From Trichomonas tenax (lineage: Eukaryota > Parabasalia > Trichomonadida > Trichomonadidae), in the NCBI GenBank assembly GCA_023091735.1, contig JALKBU010001133.1:1-16098 (forward strand): 16,098 bases of DNA, read 5' to 3'. The notes beneath the pieces were generated by a model. The model saw only the letters and a program-made list of their open reading frames with translations. It did no database searches and was not told the DNA's origin. Both the position numbers and the translations under genes were made by a program. This document shows, one piece after another, positions 1 through 8,671 of this stretch (the stretch's first letter is position 1; every line of letters starts with the position of its first letter).

Positions 1-329
1 CAAAGATATTTATGACACTTTTTATAAAGGTGACAATTTGCCCGCGCAAAAAGTGACAGTTTATTCATGAAAAGTGACTTTAAGGTTTCCCTGTCACTTT
101 TTGGTGTTCACTTTTGTCATAGACTCATTTGTAAAGTGTTAAATGGCAAAAATATAAGATTAAAGATTTGGTGATTTATAGTTAAGGTGATAACCCACGA
201 CAGCTTTATTAAACTATATATACAAGAATGAAAGAATATATATAAATTATAATATCTTCAATAATTATTTCAAACATATTAATCACATACAATGTAAATC
301 TAATAATGCAGTGATGATTCTAAATGAAT
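1..329. other. Non-coding left flank with GTGAC-motif cluster
   Basis: No coding frame of note is visible. Bases 1-120 contain six or so copies of GTGAC/GTCAC-like words on both strands. These include a perfect 13-bp inverted repeat, CAAAAAGTGACAG at 47-59 and its complement at 91-103. The rest is AT-rich DNA that should hold the 3' end of the Arf-like transcript; AATAAAG-type words occur on the minus strand near 205. The motif cluster could be the edge of a mobile element or a regulatory region of a gene outside the window; the sequence does not decide. Confidence 0.5.
47..103. repeat. 13-bp perfect inverted repeat (GTGACA motif)
   Basis: The left arm at 47-59 reads CAAAAAGTGACAG. The right arm at 91-103 is its exact reverse complement, with a 31-base spacer that contains another AAAGTGAC word (71-78). 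Related TGACA words lie at 13-17 and 31-35, and a TTCACTTTTGTCA word lies at 107-119. The arms resemble internal ends of a DNA element or a paired protein-binding site, but no transposase frame adjoins them within the window. Confidence 0.6.
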
Positions 330-953
330 TCACATCATATTTGCAATTAGTCTTAATATTTCTTCTTTTTCGTCTAATGGACCTTGATTCTCAACGATTT
401 CTGGTGCAGGTTTTTTTCCTTTCTCTTCGTTCTCCTTAACAATCGGTTCAAGACCCAATTGATCGAGAATCCAAACTAATCCGTCTGTTAAGTGCTCGCA
501 AGTGTAATAGGTTGTCATTATGCAGCAAACTTTTCTCTGTTTCTCAATATCCTCGAATTTGAATCTCTCTTTGATGTCATCCCACGGCATTGCGAATTTT
601 GATTCTTGTTTGTTAGCGACAAAGAGGAGTGGAAGGCCGGCAACTTCTTCTTTACTGAGTAGCTCCATCAATTCTTCCCATGATTCTGTTTTTCTGCCTT
701 GATCAATAGAATCAAAAACCCAAATAATCGCTTTTGCACCATTTAAGTGATCATATCGCTGAGGCTTGAATCTATATCTCCCACTAATCTCCCTCAATCT
801 GAGATTGTGTCCATAAAACTCATGAATATTTTCTTCGAAAACATCTGTTGGTGTTGGAGTGAACATTTCACCAAAAAAGTAATGATTGAACAGCGATGTC
901 TTTCCTGACTCATCGAGACCCATCAAAAGAATCGTGTGCGCGTTTTCTTCCAT
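330..953 (-). CDS. Atypical Arf/Sar-type small GTPase
   Basis: A 207-residue P-loop protein of the Arf family. Visible are G1 GLDESGKTS (12-20), the switch I Pro-Thr (35-36), the beta strand IIWVFDS (76-82), G4 NKQE (114-117, usually NKQD) and the G5/C-terminal motif TCEHLTDGL (151-159), which matches the Arf CATSGxGLxEGLxWL region. The G3 motif is degenerate: WDVGGQ is replaced by REISGR (54-59), so the catalytic Gln is Arg. Position 2 is Glu, so no N-myristoylation is expected. A charged, Lys/Glu-rich tail (about 170-195) extends beyond the usual 180 residues. The start is the first ATG, 14 bases after a good initiator. The next gene upstream ends 54 bases away. Arf-family proteins act at membranes as GTP switches. 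This one probably binds nucleotide, but slow or absent GTP hydrolysis is inferred from the missing Gln. Confidence 0.88.
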   Translation of the reverse strand: MEENAHTILLMGLDESGKTSLFNHYFFGEMFTPTPTDVFEENIHEFYGHNLRLREISGRYRFKPQRYDHLNGAKAIIWVFDSIDQGRKTESWEELMELLSKEEVAGLPLLFVANKQESKFAMPWDDIKERFKFEDIEKQRKVCCIMTTYYTCEHLTDGLVWILDQLGLEPIVKENEEKGKKPAPEIVENQGPLDEKEEILRLIANMM

Positions 954-960
954 TTTTATA

Positions 961-969
961 TAAAAATGA
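961..969 (-). promoter_or_regulatory. Initiator (Inr) of the Arf-like gene
   Basis: Read on the minus strand, the site is TCATTTTTA with the presumed +1 A at 967, 14 bases before the ATG. It fits the trichomonad Inr pattern TCA(+1)Y(T/A), which lies close to start codons in this lineage. It lies in a 54-base intergenic gap, so a separate promoter for this gene is plausible even though the gene spacing is operon-like. Confidence 0.55.
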
Positions 970-973
970 CAAA

Positions 974-991
974 TAAATTATTTTACATGAC
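974..991 (-). promoter_or_regulatory. 18-bp shared upstream element, copy 1
   Basis: The plus strand reads TAAATTATTTTACATGAC, about 20-40 bases upstream of the Arf-like ATG. It matches two elements upstream of the ankyrin gene, at 1843-1860 and 1862-1879, in the same orientation relative to the gene. The consensus is WAAATWATTTTASRTGAC. A regulatory role is inferred from position and recurrence only. Confidence 0.45.
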
Positions 992-1007
992 AATTTTGTA
1001 AAAAAAA

Positions 1008-1802
1008 TTAGAAAAGAAGACCATTTAGAACATCAAAGCATTTGAGAGATTTGCATCTGACAGCCATTTGGAGGGGTGTTTCACCTCGGTTGTTTTGGAT
1101 GTTTGGATTTGCATGTAGATCTAAAAGTTTTCTTAATGATTCATTATAATCTCTTAGCACGCAGTAATGAAGTGGCCGCAGACCCTCATCATCAGGCTCA
1201 TCAACATTGGCTCCTTTGGTCACTAATAATTCAATAATATCAGTAAATCCATTTGCACATGCTCTGTGAAGTGCTGTTGACTCATAGCAGTTTTTTGCAT
1301 TAACATTTGCGTTGTGTTCTAATAATAATCTGATTGCATTTCTATTTCCATTTTCTGCTGCGTGGATCAGAGGAGTGTAATTATTTTCATCTCTAGATTC
1401 AACTAAATTCGGATACTTCGATATTAACGAAGCAGCAATCGAATCAAGATTGAATTTTGTCGAATTTATAATAGCTACTGAAGGAGGAACTGTTTTATAT
1501 ATAAAGGTATTCAGATCTTCTATTGTATTCTGATTTTGTATTAAATTGTCTGAAATTTGTTTTAATAAATCTGTTAAACTCTGGAAAAACCCAATTTCTA
1601 TCGAAGAAAACACATTTATTATTGAGTCCAATGTGAAATCTTTAATTTTTATTGATGAAAGAAGTTCCAATGATTTTGTTCCATATTTTGCAAAACTTTC
1701 TTTGAGAATTGGAATAACATCTGCAGAATTTAACTCCTTTCCATTCAATCGCTCAATGAGCTCAGATATGTTTTCGCCAAAAATTGGCTGAAATTCACTC
1801 AT
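1008..1802 (-). CDS. Ankyrin-repeat protein, four repeats
   Basis: A 264-residue protein. Residues 1-125 are helical and match no family I recognise; they hold Leu/Ile-rich segments and probably a coiled-coil-like helix around 70-100. Residues 140-264 are four ankyrin repeats: TPLIHAAENGN (143-153), TALHRACANGF (176-186), RPLHYCVLRDY (209-219) and TPLQMAVRCKS (242-252). The first two have the usual LLLEHNANVNAK / LLVTKGANVDEP second halves. The last repeat is truncated by the natural C-terminus. The role is presumably protein binding; no catalytic domain is visible. Ankyrin proteins are hugely expanded in Trichomonas. It lies between the BEACH gene (127-base gap) and the Arf-like gene (54-base gap), all on one strand. 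The start is the first ATG, with no in-frame alternative upstream before an AT-rich gap. Confidence 0.88.
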   Translation of the reverse strand: MSEFQPIFGENISELIERLNGKELNSADVIPILKESFAKYGTKSLELLSSIKIKDFTLDSIINVFSSIEIGFFQSLTDLLKQISDNLIQNQNTIEDLNTFIYKTVPPSVAIINSTKFNLDSIAASLISKYPNLVESRDENNYTPLIHAAENGNRNAIRLLLEHNANVNAKNCYESTALHRACANGFTDIIELLVTKGANVDEPDDEGLRPLHYCVLRDYNESLRKLLDLHANPNIQNNRGETPLQMAVRCKSLKCFDVLNGLLF

Positions 1803-1842
1803 TTATATAAAAAATGGTAAAATTATGATTACATTATGATAG

Positions 1843-1879
1843 AAAATTATTTTACGTGACAAAAATAATTTTAGATGAC
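1843..1879 (-). promoter_or_regulatory. 18-bp shared upstream element, tandem copies 2 and 3
   Basis: Two near-identical words stand one base apart: AAAATTATTTTACGTGAC (1843-1860) and AAAATAATTTTAGATGAC (1862-1879). They lie 41-77 bases upstream of the ankyrin gene ATG. Both match the element at 974-991 before the Arf-like gene. The block 1857-1885 also aligns with 967-997 almost base for base over about 29-31 bases, ending in GACAATTTT in both. This is either a shared transcription-factor site or a duplicated promoter fragment. Confidence 0.45.
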
Positions 1880-1929
1880 AATTTTAATACAAACATAATT
1901 TTAGAAAAAAATCGCAATAAATAACAAAA

Positions 1930-4900
1930 TCAAACAAAAGAAGATATAGGATACATATTGATCATTGAGTCTGATGTTGCCCAAATGATGCATCTCTTTT
2001 CGTATATATATTTCATGTCAATGATTTGATTTTGGGCATCTGCGAATTCTTTGAATGAAATCGATGTTTCTCCTGCAATAAAATACAATAGCTTAGAGTT
2101 ATGCTTTCCAAAAACAACGATATCAAATCCATTGAAGCTGCAAGTGCAAGCATTAGAAGTATCGAACTTGCCTTCAATAGTTGCAATCAATTTTCCATTC
2201 GCTGTTAATGTCGAAATCGAATCATTAGCAAAGACAACGACATAGCCATAATCTGGCGTTATAACGACTCTGCTGATTTGGTCATTTGTAACTTTCGTCG
2301 CCAGCAATAGCCTGGAACATCTCATATCATAAACAGCGACATATCCATCCTGTGTCGCCACAGCGATTGTTCCGTGATCAGCAGAAATCGCGAAATCAGA
2401 AATGATATCAGCAAAAATGCGAAGTTTGTAATAAGGTGATGAGAAATCAGGGAATCTGAATACTTCAATGATTCCCGTAAGTGTCGCAATTGCAACAAAG
2501 CACCCGTCTTGATGGACAATGCCAAAATCATATGTGTTGAGTTTCTCTGACCTTAAAACGCCATCTGATATTACAGATATATCGAGAGTTCCTTTGTTGA
2601 AAACAATGACATTTCCTGACACTTCGCAAGCATCTTGAACAATTCCTTCAAACTTGATTTGGCTTTGTCCTGCTATCATTGAATCATGAGAAACAAAAAA
2701 GATTTTGTCGTTGATGTAAAAAATCTTGAAAAATGTTTCGACATCACTCTTCTTAGAAACTTTCTCTGTTAAAACTTCAACAGAAGCCTTTTGTGTAATA
2801 GCTCCTTCAGCGAGTGTTGGAAGAAGAGTTGTAGATTGTCCTGAAGAGAATGGATATGCCATAAATTTGTTCCAAACATCTTCGCTCACTGTGTGAACTT
2901 GAGCTTTCTGTGTTTCAAGTTTATATGTTTGAGAATCGTTTGTGTCATCAACTCCGAGATCATTTCGAACGAATTGAAGAACGTCATCAATTGGCATTTT
3001 GTTGATTTTGTCTCTTAATTCAAAAGATCTCTCAAATTCTCCTGTTTCTGGTGCGAAAATAATCTGTGGATCAGCATCAAAAGGAAGAATTACTGACATT
3101 GAAGGATCGTTATAAGATCTTCCGCTGAACATGTTTGCAAGAACTAAATACTGCAGCTTCGATATGAATCCGTTTTGAAGACGCTTTAGAACACCAATTT
3201 TCTTCATGAAAACATCAGGTGATGAATTTTGGAAGAAAGTCAAATTTGGAATAGAAATCAAAGACATTCTGGACATAATTTCGGCATTCTTGACTGGATC
3301 GAAATCAAGGAGGATTGTTCTCCCAGAAAGCATGAAGAACTCGATTTTCGTTTCTCCACGTATCAAAATGTGTCTCACTTGTGCAAATGAAACAATTCTT
3401 TTCTTTGTCTTGAAGAAAATCGTGAATGTCTTTCTTTGAAGGTAAAACTTTCCTTGTTCACGTCCTTTCTGAGTGATTCTTTCGCATTTGAACGATCCTT
3501 GCGGAATTTGGTCATAAATCTCTTCAGGAACAAAATTATTAGTCGTTTGAACGCGTTTCATGCGTGATTTAAAGAACAATGGTGTTGTTCTGTTTGATGG
3601 AACAACAGTACAGTTGTCTGAAGCCTTCCAGATAGATCTAGAATGGATGTGATCTCTGTTAATCAAGCTCCAAGCTTCTTCGAACTTCTTTGATCTTTCC
3701 TTCGTCTCCATATCTAACTCTTCGAGAATGGCTTTGATCTGTGAATCATCATAACAAGTCTTTAACGAAACATTAATTGCCAATTTGAGTTCATTAAGGC
3801 ATTGAATGATTTCGCTGTTTCTGGCTGTTGTAATATCATTGATGTCAGAAAGACTCGAATTCAAATAATGGAACATTTCAGTCTTAACTTCGTCACTTGA
3901 ATTCGTGTATTCAATGACTTTCTTGATAAGATTTTGTTTTGGAATTGTCGAATCATTATAAATAATATAGATGCTGTTGAGCATATCTCCGGAATCGAAT
4001 TTGTGATGAATATGGAATTTGCACGAAATGTCTGTGTTTTTGATTTTCAACAGCTTATTGCATATATTGATTTTCTTTTGTTCAATCTTTTCGTAGAAAA
4101 CATTTTTCTCGAATTCATCGATTAATTCTTCGCTGAATGTAGTTGTCAGATATATTGTATTGAAGCAGCACTGCATAATGTTTGAATCTTTGTGTGTGCA
4201 AATCAAAGGAAGCAAAATTTGTGCTTTGTGTTTAACCAAATCAACATTTGTGATTGTTTGAATAATATCAAACAAATCTAAACATTTGTTGACCAATGTT
4301 TGGTCATATGGTTCTTTGTCGATGACTTGGTAAATGAACCTTGTTATTTCTGGGCACTCATAGTGCTTGAAATTGCTATAATATAAAATAGGCCACAGCA
4401 TCCACCACTTTTGATTCCTCAGATACTCAATGAAATCGTTTGTAAGCAAAGACAATAAAACAGATAAAATTTCTTTCCTGTATTCTGGATCATTGTAAAA
4501 AGAGACTTGAAGGCATATGTTATAAATCTGTGGAATTGCTTTTAACAAATCAGTTGAAATGAAAATTTGGTCTGTTGGTTTAAAACTTGTGCTCAATCTG
4601 AAGAGGTGTTCGCTGACTTTTTCTGGAGATGAAATTGCAACAATTGCTCTTAATACTGGTTCAATCAGATCGTGAATATTAGTTCCGATTGTAAACAAAG
4701 CTATCAATGAGTTCTGTGTTGCTTTGACAGAAGAAGCAAACTCTGCGCCGATATATAAAAGTTGCTCCGATTGTTTGATGTCTTTGCACTTTGCTGCTGT
4801 CACAAAAATGAAATCCAAATCTTCGGAAGTTGCAATAGAAATGCAATGTTCAATCAAAATTCTATCCAATGATTCTCTGCAGCGTTTGATATTGAGTTTT

Positions 4901-7900
4901 GAGTCTCTTGGAGATTTGCATATGATGTCTGTTTCTATTGGCTCGAAATAGAAATATTTTCTGATGCCAATAATCGTCTTCTTGATGAAATCTTCCTGCT
5001 TGAAGAATTCGTGTGTTTGGAACAAATTATTCGCCCAATGTTGACAAATTCTCTGAAGGAATGGAGATCTGATCCATAATTCGAAGTTGAAAAGAATATT
5101 TTCATACAACGAATCCAAATATTGATCCTCATCATAATTTTCAGCAAACATAAACAATCTTTGATACAAAGAATATGTTAAAACTGAAGCATTTTGGGAG
5201 TTTAAGAAAATTGGAATAATTGGGAACAATCTCCATATCACAGGGCCATAGAAGTGCTTCATGATATCAAGGAAAAGGAGCTGATTTAATGTTGGCAGTT
5301 TGTCAAAATACTTAAAAACTGGAACAACAATTTGCAATGGATAAATGCTTCTAAATACTTCGAAAATGTTTGGAGCTGAATGAATGCATCCATTGAATGG
5401 TTTTACATATTTAAATGCATATTTTGCATCCTTTGTGTTTCTTGGGAATGAGAATAAAACAGGTAATGATAAATCTTTGTCCATTATTTTACCTAAAACA
5501 ATTGATTTGTGTGCGTGTTTAGACATAACGCCTCTGTACAAAGTTATTGGACCGAGATGAATTGTTGACAATAGATCAACTCGATCTGCATAGTGTTTCA
5601 CGGCATTTCCGATTCTGAACGTTAAAGTGCCGACTCTATCGTCATCCCATGAGATGCTGTTTTGGAGGCATTGATTGTTGTTGATGTGAACTGTGATGTG
5701 AAGTTTTCTATCTTCTGTTTCCATAGAGAACGAAAAGAAACTCCAATGATTCATGTATATTTCTTTTGTCAATATCAATATTGTCAATCGATTCTTTTGA
5801 TTGATTTTAGCAATCACTTGGTTATCTTCAATCCATATATGACAAAAAATGTCTTTTCCGAAATAAATTCTGAAAACATCTGTTTTGAATTTGTTTGTTG
5901 CCTGTAGATCTCCATCAACAAACAGCCAAAAACTGAGCGTTGACCCTCCAGTGAATTCCTGGAATGAAACATCATCGACTATGAAATATTCTATGTTATC
6001 AGAAATTGGCAAAAAGAAAGAAGATTCTTCTTCGATTTTCGTAATTTTTGGAATGATAACTGAAGCAAATTCTTGGCCAATTTCTGATATTTGCATTGAA
6101 TCGTTTGGGCAAATGATTTTCATGATTGTTTCTGCAACAGCTAAATTGGATTTTGAAGAAATAATCAAAGTTAAAAACGGAATTGTTTTGAACAATGCTT
6201 CTTTTTGATTGAAATTAACAATCTTGAAACTTCTAAAAACAAAATCATTTGGAAAATTCAGGAACATTTCAAGCAAAAGCAAATCTATTCCTGTTTCTTG
6301 GATTGTTATTCTATTATAAAAAGAATAATCACTCAATTTTCCTAAATAATTCAAGTACTCGAGATGTTTTGCAAAATGACTGAAAATACTGAAAAGCATT
6401 AAAACTAAATTTGGCATTTTGATCAAAAACGTCGGATTACCTTGAAAAGATGTATATCCTGATATTAAAGTAATCAATTTTTGCTTAATCGCTTCAGATT
6501 CGTCATTTAAACCTAATTCAATAACAGTTTTTGCAAATTCATGAATCATATCATTGGAGAGTGTATAATTAGTATTGGCAAATACTGCGCTGAAAATAGA
6601 AAGACATGTTAATAGATTTCTCGGTGTTTTGACTTTCTGCAAGAACTTTATGATGTTATTTAAGAGGCAAACGCATTTTGGAGCAATTGAAGAATTAACA
6701 CTGATTGTATCGGCTAAAAGTCCAATTATTTCAACACCAGTGTCTCCTGCACTTTCCTGTTGATTAAAAATAGAAATTGAGCGTTCTATGAAGTCGATTG
6801 CTTGTTTTTCATCCGTTGAAGAGTTCAAAAGAGTTCTGATTTTTGATAAAATCAGAACTCTGAAATCTGATGAAACAACAGTCTGCATGAAGATGTCAAC
6901 GAAATACTTCGAGTTAAGGCACTCCTGAAATTGCTGAAGAAGCTTGAAAATATAAAAGAAAATTGCAAATCTCGCGAGGTGCAGTGCTTTGATGTGTTCT
7001 GGGTTTGCAAGATTATGTGTTAATTCATCTGTGTATTTACAAGTGAATAGAATGAATTCTAGCATTGTATTTGAAACTAAAATGTTTTGATCAAATTTTT
7101 CGATAGAATTAGAAATAAACAAAAGAATTTCTGAGAAAACAAGTGGATATGAAACTATCTTCTTGATAAATATTGCTATGTACTCCGAATTTGCTTGTAA
7201 AATTGTACTAATTGCTTGATTTCTAATAAAAAGTGTGAAATCATCATGAACACAATTGAATACTGAAACAGTTCCATCAAATATATCATCGCTAGAAATA
7301 AAATCAAATAATTCGTCTGTTAATTGAATTCCAAAAATATCAATAATAAAAACGAAAGCAAAGTACTTTTCATGGTAATTATGACCAATCATGCATGAAT
7401 TTATTGTCGAAATTATCGAATTTTTGTACAAATTTTGTATTTTTTGCCCAGATATTTTTAATTCTAAAGGAGAAAACTTCTTTTCGGTGAATAGTATACT
7501 TGTGAATGTGTAATTTGATTTAGCATTGAGCTTTTCGAACTCCAATGCGGCATCTTCTGGCGATATATCGAGATTTGAAGGATAATTTTGTTCATCAGAA
7601 TTTATTACGTTAAAATCTGTCTTTGGTAAGAATTTACTTCTATCTGTCGTGCACTTAAACACATTTTGTACGAATTTGTTGAGATACACTTCAATATCGA
7701 TTGATTGCGAATATGTTGCTAATTTAAATAGCAACACTAGTATATTCCCATCAAAACTGTCGAGCATTATTCCGATTATATCACATAGATCTGTGTAATC
7801 GAAAACATAATGATTTTCACCGAGAGATTGTAAAATTTCAATCAGAATAGACGAAATGTAATTAGCGATGTCAACGTGATCGTTTTCAACGTAGTACTTC

Positions 7901-8451
7901 ATAATAAACGAAAGCTGAGCGAAAGCTTTTTCGTTGTTTCTTAAAGCGATGTTACAATATTGGAGAAACGTGAGCAAGCATTTTAGATCCATATTTATAA
8001 ATGAATTATCAATTATATTGTAAATTACTGTGTTATAGATGAAATGGCTCATTTTTTCGCCCAATTTCGAATTGAAATATGTCAAAAATAGAATAAAAGA
8101 TATAATTATGTCGGAGCTTATCGGAACATTATCAACATAGGACAATCCCAATGTGAAGTACGAAATAAATAATAAATAAACTTTGTCATTGAAATCAATT
8201 GTTTTCTGAAGCGCTAGAAGTGTATCAAGAGTATCCTCTGTCACACTGAACTCGATGTCAGCCAATTCAATCGATTTCTGGATGTTCTGTGTTTGATTAA
8301 ATTTCGAAATTATTTGTATTTGCGTTTCTGGATCAATAATCGGTATTTTCTGGTTCGCAATATATGACAAAATTGCTTCATCGTGAACATCGTCTCTCAC
8401 ACCAGGTCCTAAATAAGAGATTAGTTCAGAAAAACAAGAATCCAAAAACAT
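1930..8451 (-). CDS. Giant BEACH-family scaffold (ARM-ConA-PH-BEACH remnant-WD40)
   Basis: A 2173-residue protein with the BEACH-family layout (LYST/neurobeachin relatives, scaffolds in vesicle traffic and lysosome biology). Residues 1 to about 810 are helical armadillo/HEAT-like. About 812-975 form a concanavalin-like beta domain (FTGGSTLSFWLFVDGD, HWSFFSFSME, HLGPITLYRG). About 980-1640 are helical again. A PH-BEACH-type domain lies at about 1650-1740 (KCERITQKGREQGKFYL, then VRHILIRGETKIEFF). The start of the BEACH domain is recognisable at about 1743-1795: LQYLVLANMFSGRSYNDP, then VILPF. The remainder of a normal BEACH core of about 280 residues is not seen; WD40-like blades start about 110 residues later (about 1905-2173; IAVATQDGYVAVYDM is typical). 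One uninterrupted 6.5-kb frame argues for an active gene. The start is the first ATG, 20 bases after the nearest in-frame stop region. The family call is firm; the core loss is a reading by eye. Confidence 0.88.
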   Translation of the reverse strand: MFLDSCFSELISYLGPGVRDDVHDEAILSYIANQKIPIIDPETQIQIISKFNQTQNIQKSIELADIEFSVTEDTLDTLLALQKTIDFNDKVYLLFISYFTLGLSYVDNVPISSDIIISFILFLTYFNSKLGEKMSHFIYNTVIYNIIDNSFINMDLKCLLTFLQYCNIALRNNEKAFAQLSFIMKYYVENDHVDIANYISSILIEILQSLGENHYVFDYTDLCDIIGIMLDSFDGNILVLLFKLATYSQSIDIEVYLNKFVQNVFKCTTDRSKFLPKTDFNVINSDEQNYPSNLDISPEDAALEFEKLNAKSNYTFTSILFTEKKFSPLELKISGQKIQNLYKNSIISTINSCMIGHNYHEKYFAFVFIIDIFGIQLTDELFDFISSDDIFDGTVSVFNCVHDDFTLFIRNQAISTILQANSEYIAIFIKKIVSYPLVFSEILLFISNSIEKFDQNILVSNTMLEFILFTCKYTDELTHNLANPEHIKALHLARFAIFFYIFKLLQQFQECLNSKYFVDIFMQTVVSSDFRVLILSKIRTLLNSSTDEKQAIDFIERSISIFNQQESAGDTGVEIIGLLADTISVNSSIAPKCVCLLNNIIKFLQKVKTPRNLLTCLSIFSAVFANTNYTLSNDMIHEFAKTVIELGLNDESEAIKQKLITLISGYTSFQGNPTFLIKMPNLVLMLFSIFSHFAKHLEYLNYLGKLSDYSFYNRITIQETGIDLLLLEMFLNFPNDFVFRSFKIVNFNQKEALFKTIPFLTLIISSKSNLAVAETIMKIICPNDSMQISEIGQEFASVIIPKITKIEEESSFFLPISDNIEYFIVDDVSFQEFTGGSTLSFWLFVDGDLQATNKFKTDVFRIYFGKDIFCHIWIEDNQVIAKINQKNRLTILILTKEIYMNHWSFFSFSMETEDRKLHITVHINNNQCLQNSISWDDDRVGTLTFRIGNAVKHYADRVDLLSTIHLGPITLYRGVMSKHAHKSIVLGKIMDKDLSLPVLFSFPRNTKDAKYAFKYVKPFNGCIHSAPNIFEVFRSIYPLQIVVPVFKYFDKLPTLNQLLFLDIMKHFYGPVIWRLFPIIPIFLNSQNASVLTYSLYQRLFMFAENYDEDQYLDSLYENILFNFELWIRSPFLQRICQHWANNLFQTHEFFKQEDFIKKTIIGIRKYFYFEPIETDIICKSPRDSKLNIKRCRESLDRILIEHCISIATSEDLDFIFVTAAKCKDIKQSEQLLYIGAEFASSVKATQNSLIALFTIGTNIHDLIEPVLRAIVAISSPEKVSEHLFRLSTSFKPTDQIFISTDLLKAIPQIYNICLQVSFYNDPEYRKEILSVLLSLLTNDFIEYLRNQKWWMLWPILYYSNFKHYECPEITRFIYQVIDKEPYDQTLVNKCLDLFDIIQTITNVDLVKHKAQILLPLICTHKDSNIMQCCFNTIYLTTTFSEELIDEFEKNVFYEKIEQKKINICNKLLKIKNTDISCKFHIHHKFDSGDMLNSIYIIYNDSTIPKQNLIKKVIEYTNSSDEVKTEMFHYLNSSLSDINDITTARNSEIIQCLNELKLAINVSLKTCYDDSQIKAILEELDMETKERSKKFEEAWSLINRDHIHSRSIWKASDNCTVVPSNRTTPLFFKSRMKRVQTTNNFVPEEIYDQIPQGSFKCERITQKGREQGKFYLQRKTFTIFFKTKKRIVSFAQVRHILIRGETKIEFFMLSGRTILLDFDPVKNAEIMSRMSLISIPNLTFFQNSSPDVFMKKIGVLKRLQNGFISKLQYLVLANMFSGRSYNDPSMSVILPFDADPQIIFAPETGEFERSFELRDKINKMPIDDVLQFVRNDLGVDDTNDSQTYKLETQKAQVHTVSEDVWNKFMAYPFSSGQSTTLLPTLAEGAITQKASVEVLTEKVSKKSDVETFFKIFYINDKIFFVSHDSMIAGQSQIKFEGIVQDACEVSGNVIVFNKGTLDISVISDGVLRSEKLNTYDFGIVHQDGCFVAIATLTGIIEVFRFPDFSSPYYKLRIFADIISDFAISADHGTIAVATQDGYVAVYDMRCSRLLLATKVTNDQISRVVITPDYGYVVVFANDSISTLTANGKLIATIEGKFDTSNACTCSFNGFDIVVFGKHNSKLLYFIAGETSISFKEFADAQNQIIDMKYIYEKRCIIWATSDSMINMYPISSFV
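6830..6861. repeat. 14-bp perfect hairpin inside the BEACH gene
   Basis: AGAGTTCTGATTTT (6830-6843), a four-base TGAT loop, then its exact reverse complement (6848-6861). It lies wholly inside coding sequence (around residues 530-541 of the BEACH protein, FRVLILSKIRTLL) and would form a stable stem in the mRNA of either strand. Confidence 0.8.
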
Positions 8452-8671
8452 TTTTTCACTTTTATTCCTTTTTTTAAAAAAATCATAATCACTTACACTC
8501 GAACTTAAACCTTTTACATGTCATGCATAATGTCAAATGTCAGATTTCAATTAAGTATTTTGGCAAGTAAATTCTATATTTTTCCATCAATTGCAATAAT
8601 GAGATCTTTCTTGAAGGTTCAGAAAATCGGGGATTTTGAAATTCCGAAGTGAATTCGGCAATTTGAATCCA
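8452..8671. other. Non-coding spacer upstream of the BEACH gene
   Basis: An AT-rich region of about 220 bases between the BEACH gene start (minus strand) and the ankyrin relic (plus strand). It should contain the BEACH promoter, but I see no convincing TCAYW initiator on the minus strand near the ATG. A run of overlapping words, ATGTCATGCATAATGTCA (8519-8536), holds three TGTCA/TGCAT-like repeats. Short plus-strand phrases near 8600-8650 could be the earliest part of the decayed ankyrin gene but cannot be assigned. Confidence 0.5.

Noticed and set aside
5885..6208. 107-codon plus-strand frame inside the BEACH gene
   Set aside because: Antisense shadow of a well-supported coding sequence, with composition explained by the opposite strand. 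The same applies to the other short plus frames within 1930-8451.
330..8451. A bacterial-style operon of three genes
   Set aside because: Spacing is tight, but the organism is a eukaryote and each gap can hold its own promoter. An initiator is visible before the Arf-like gene.
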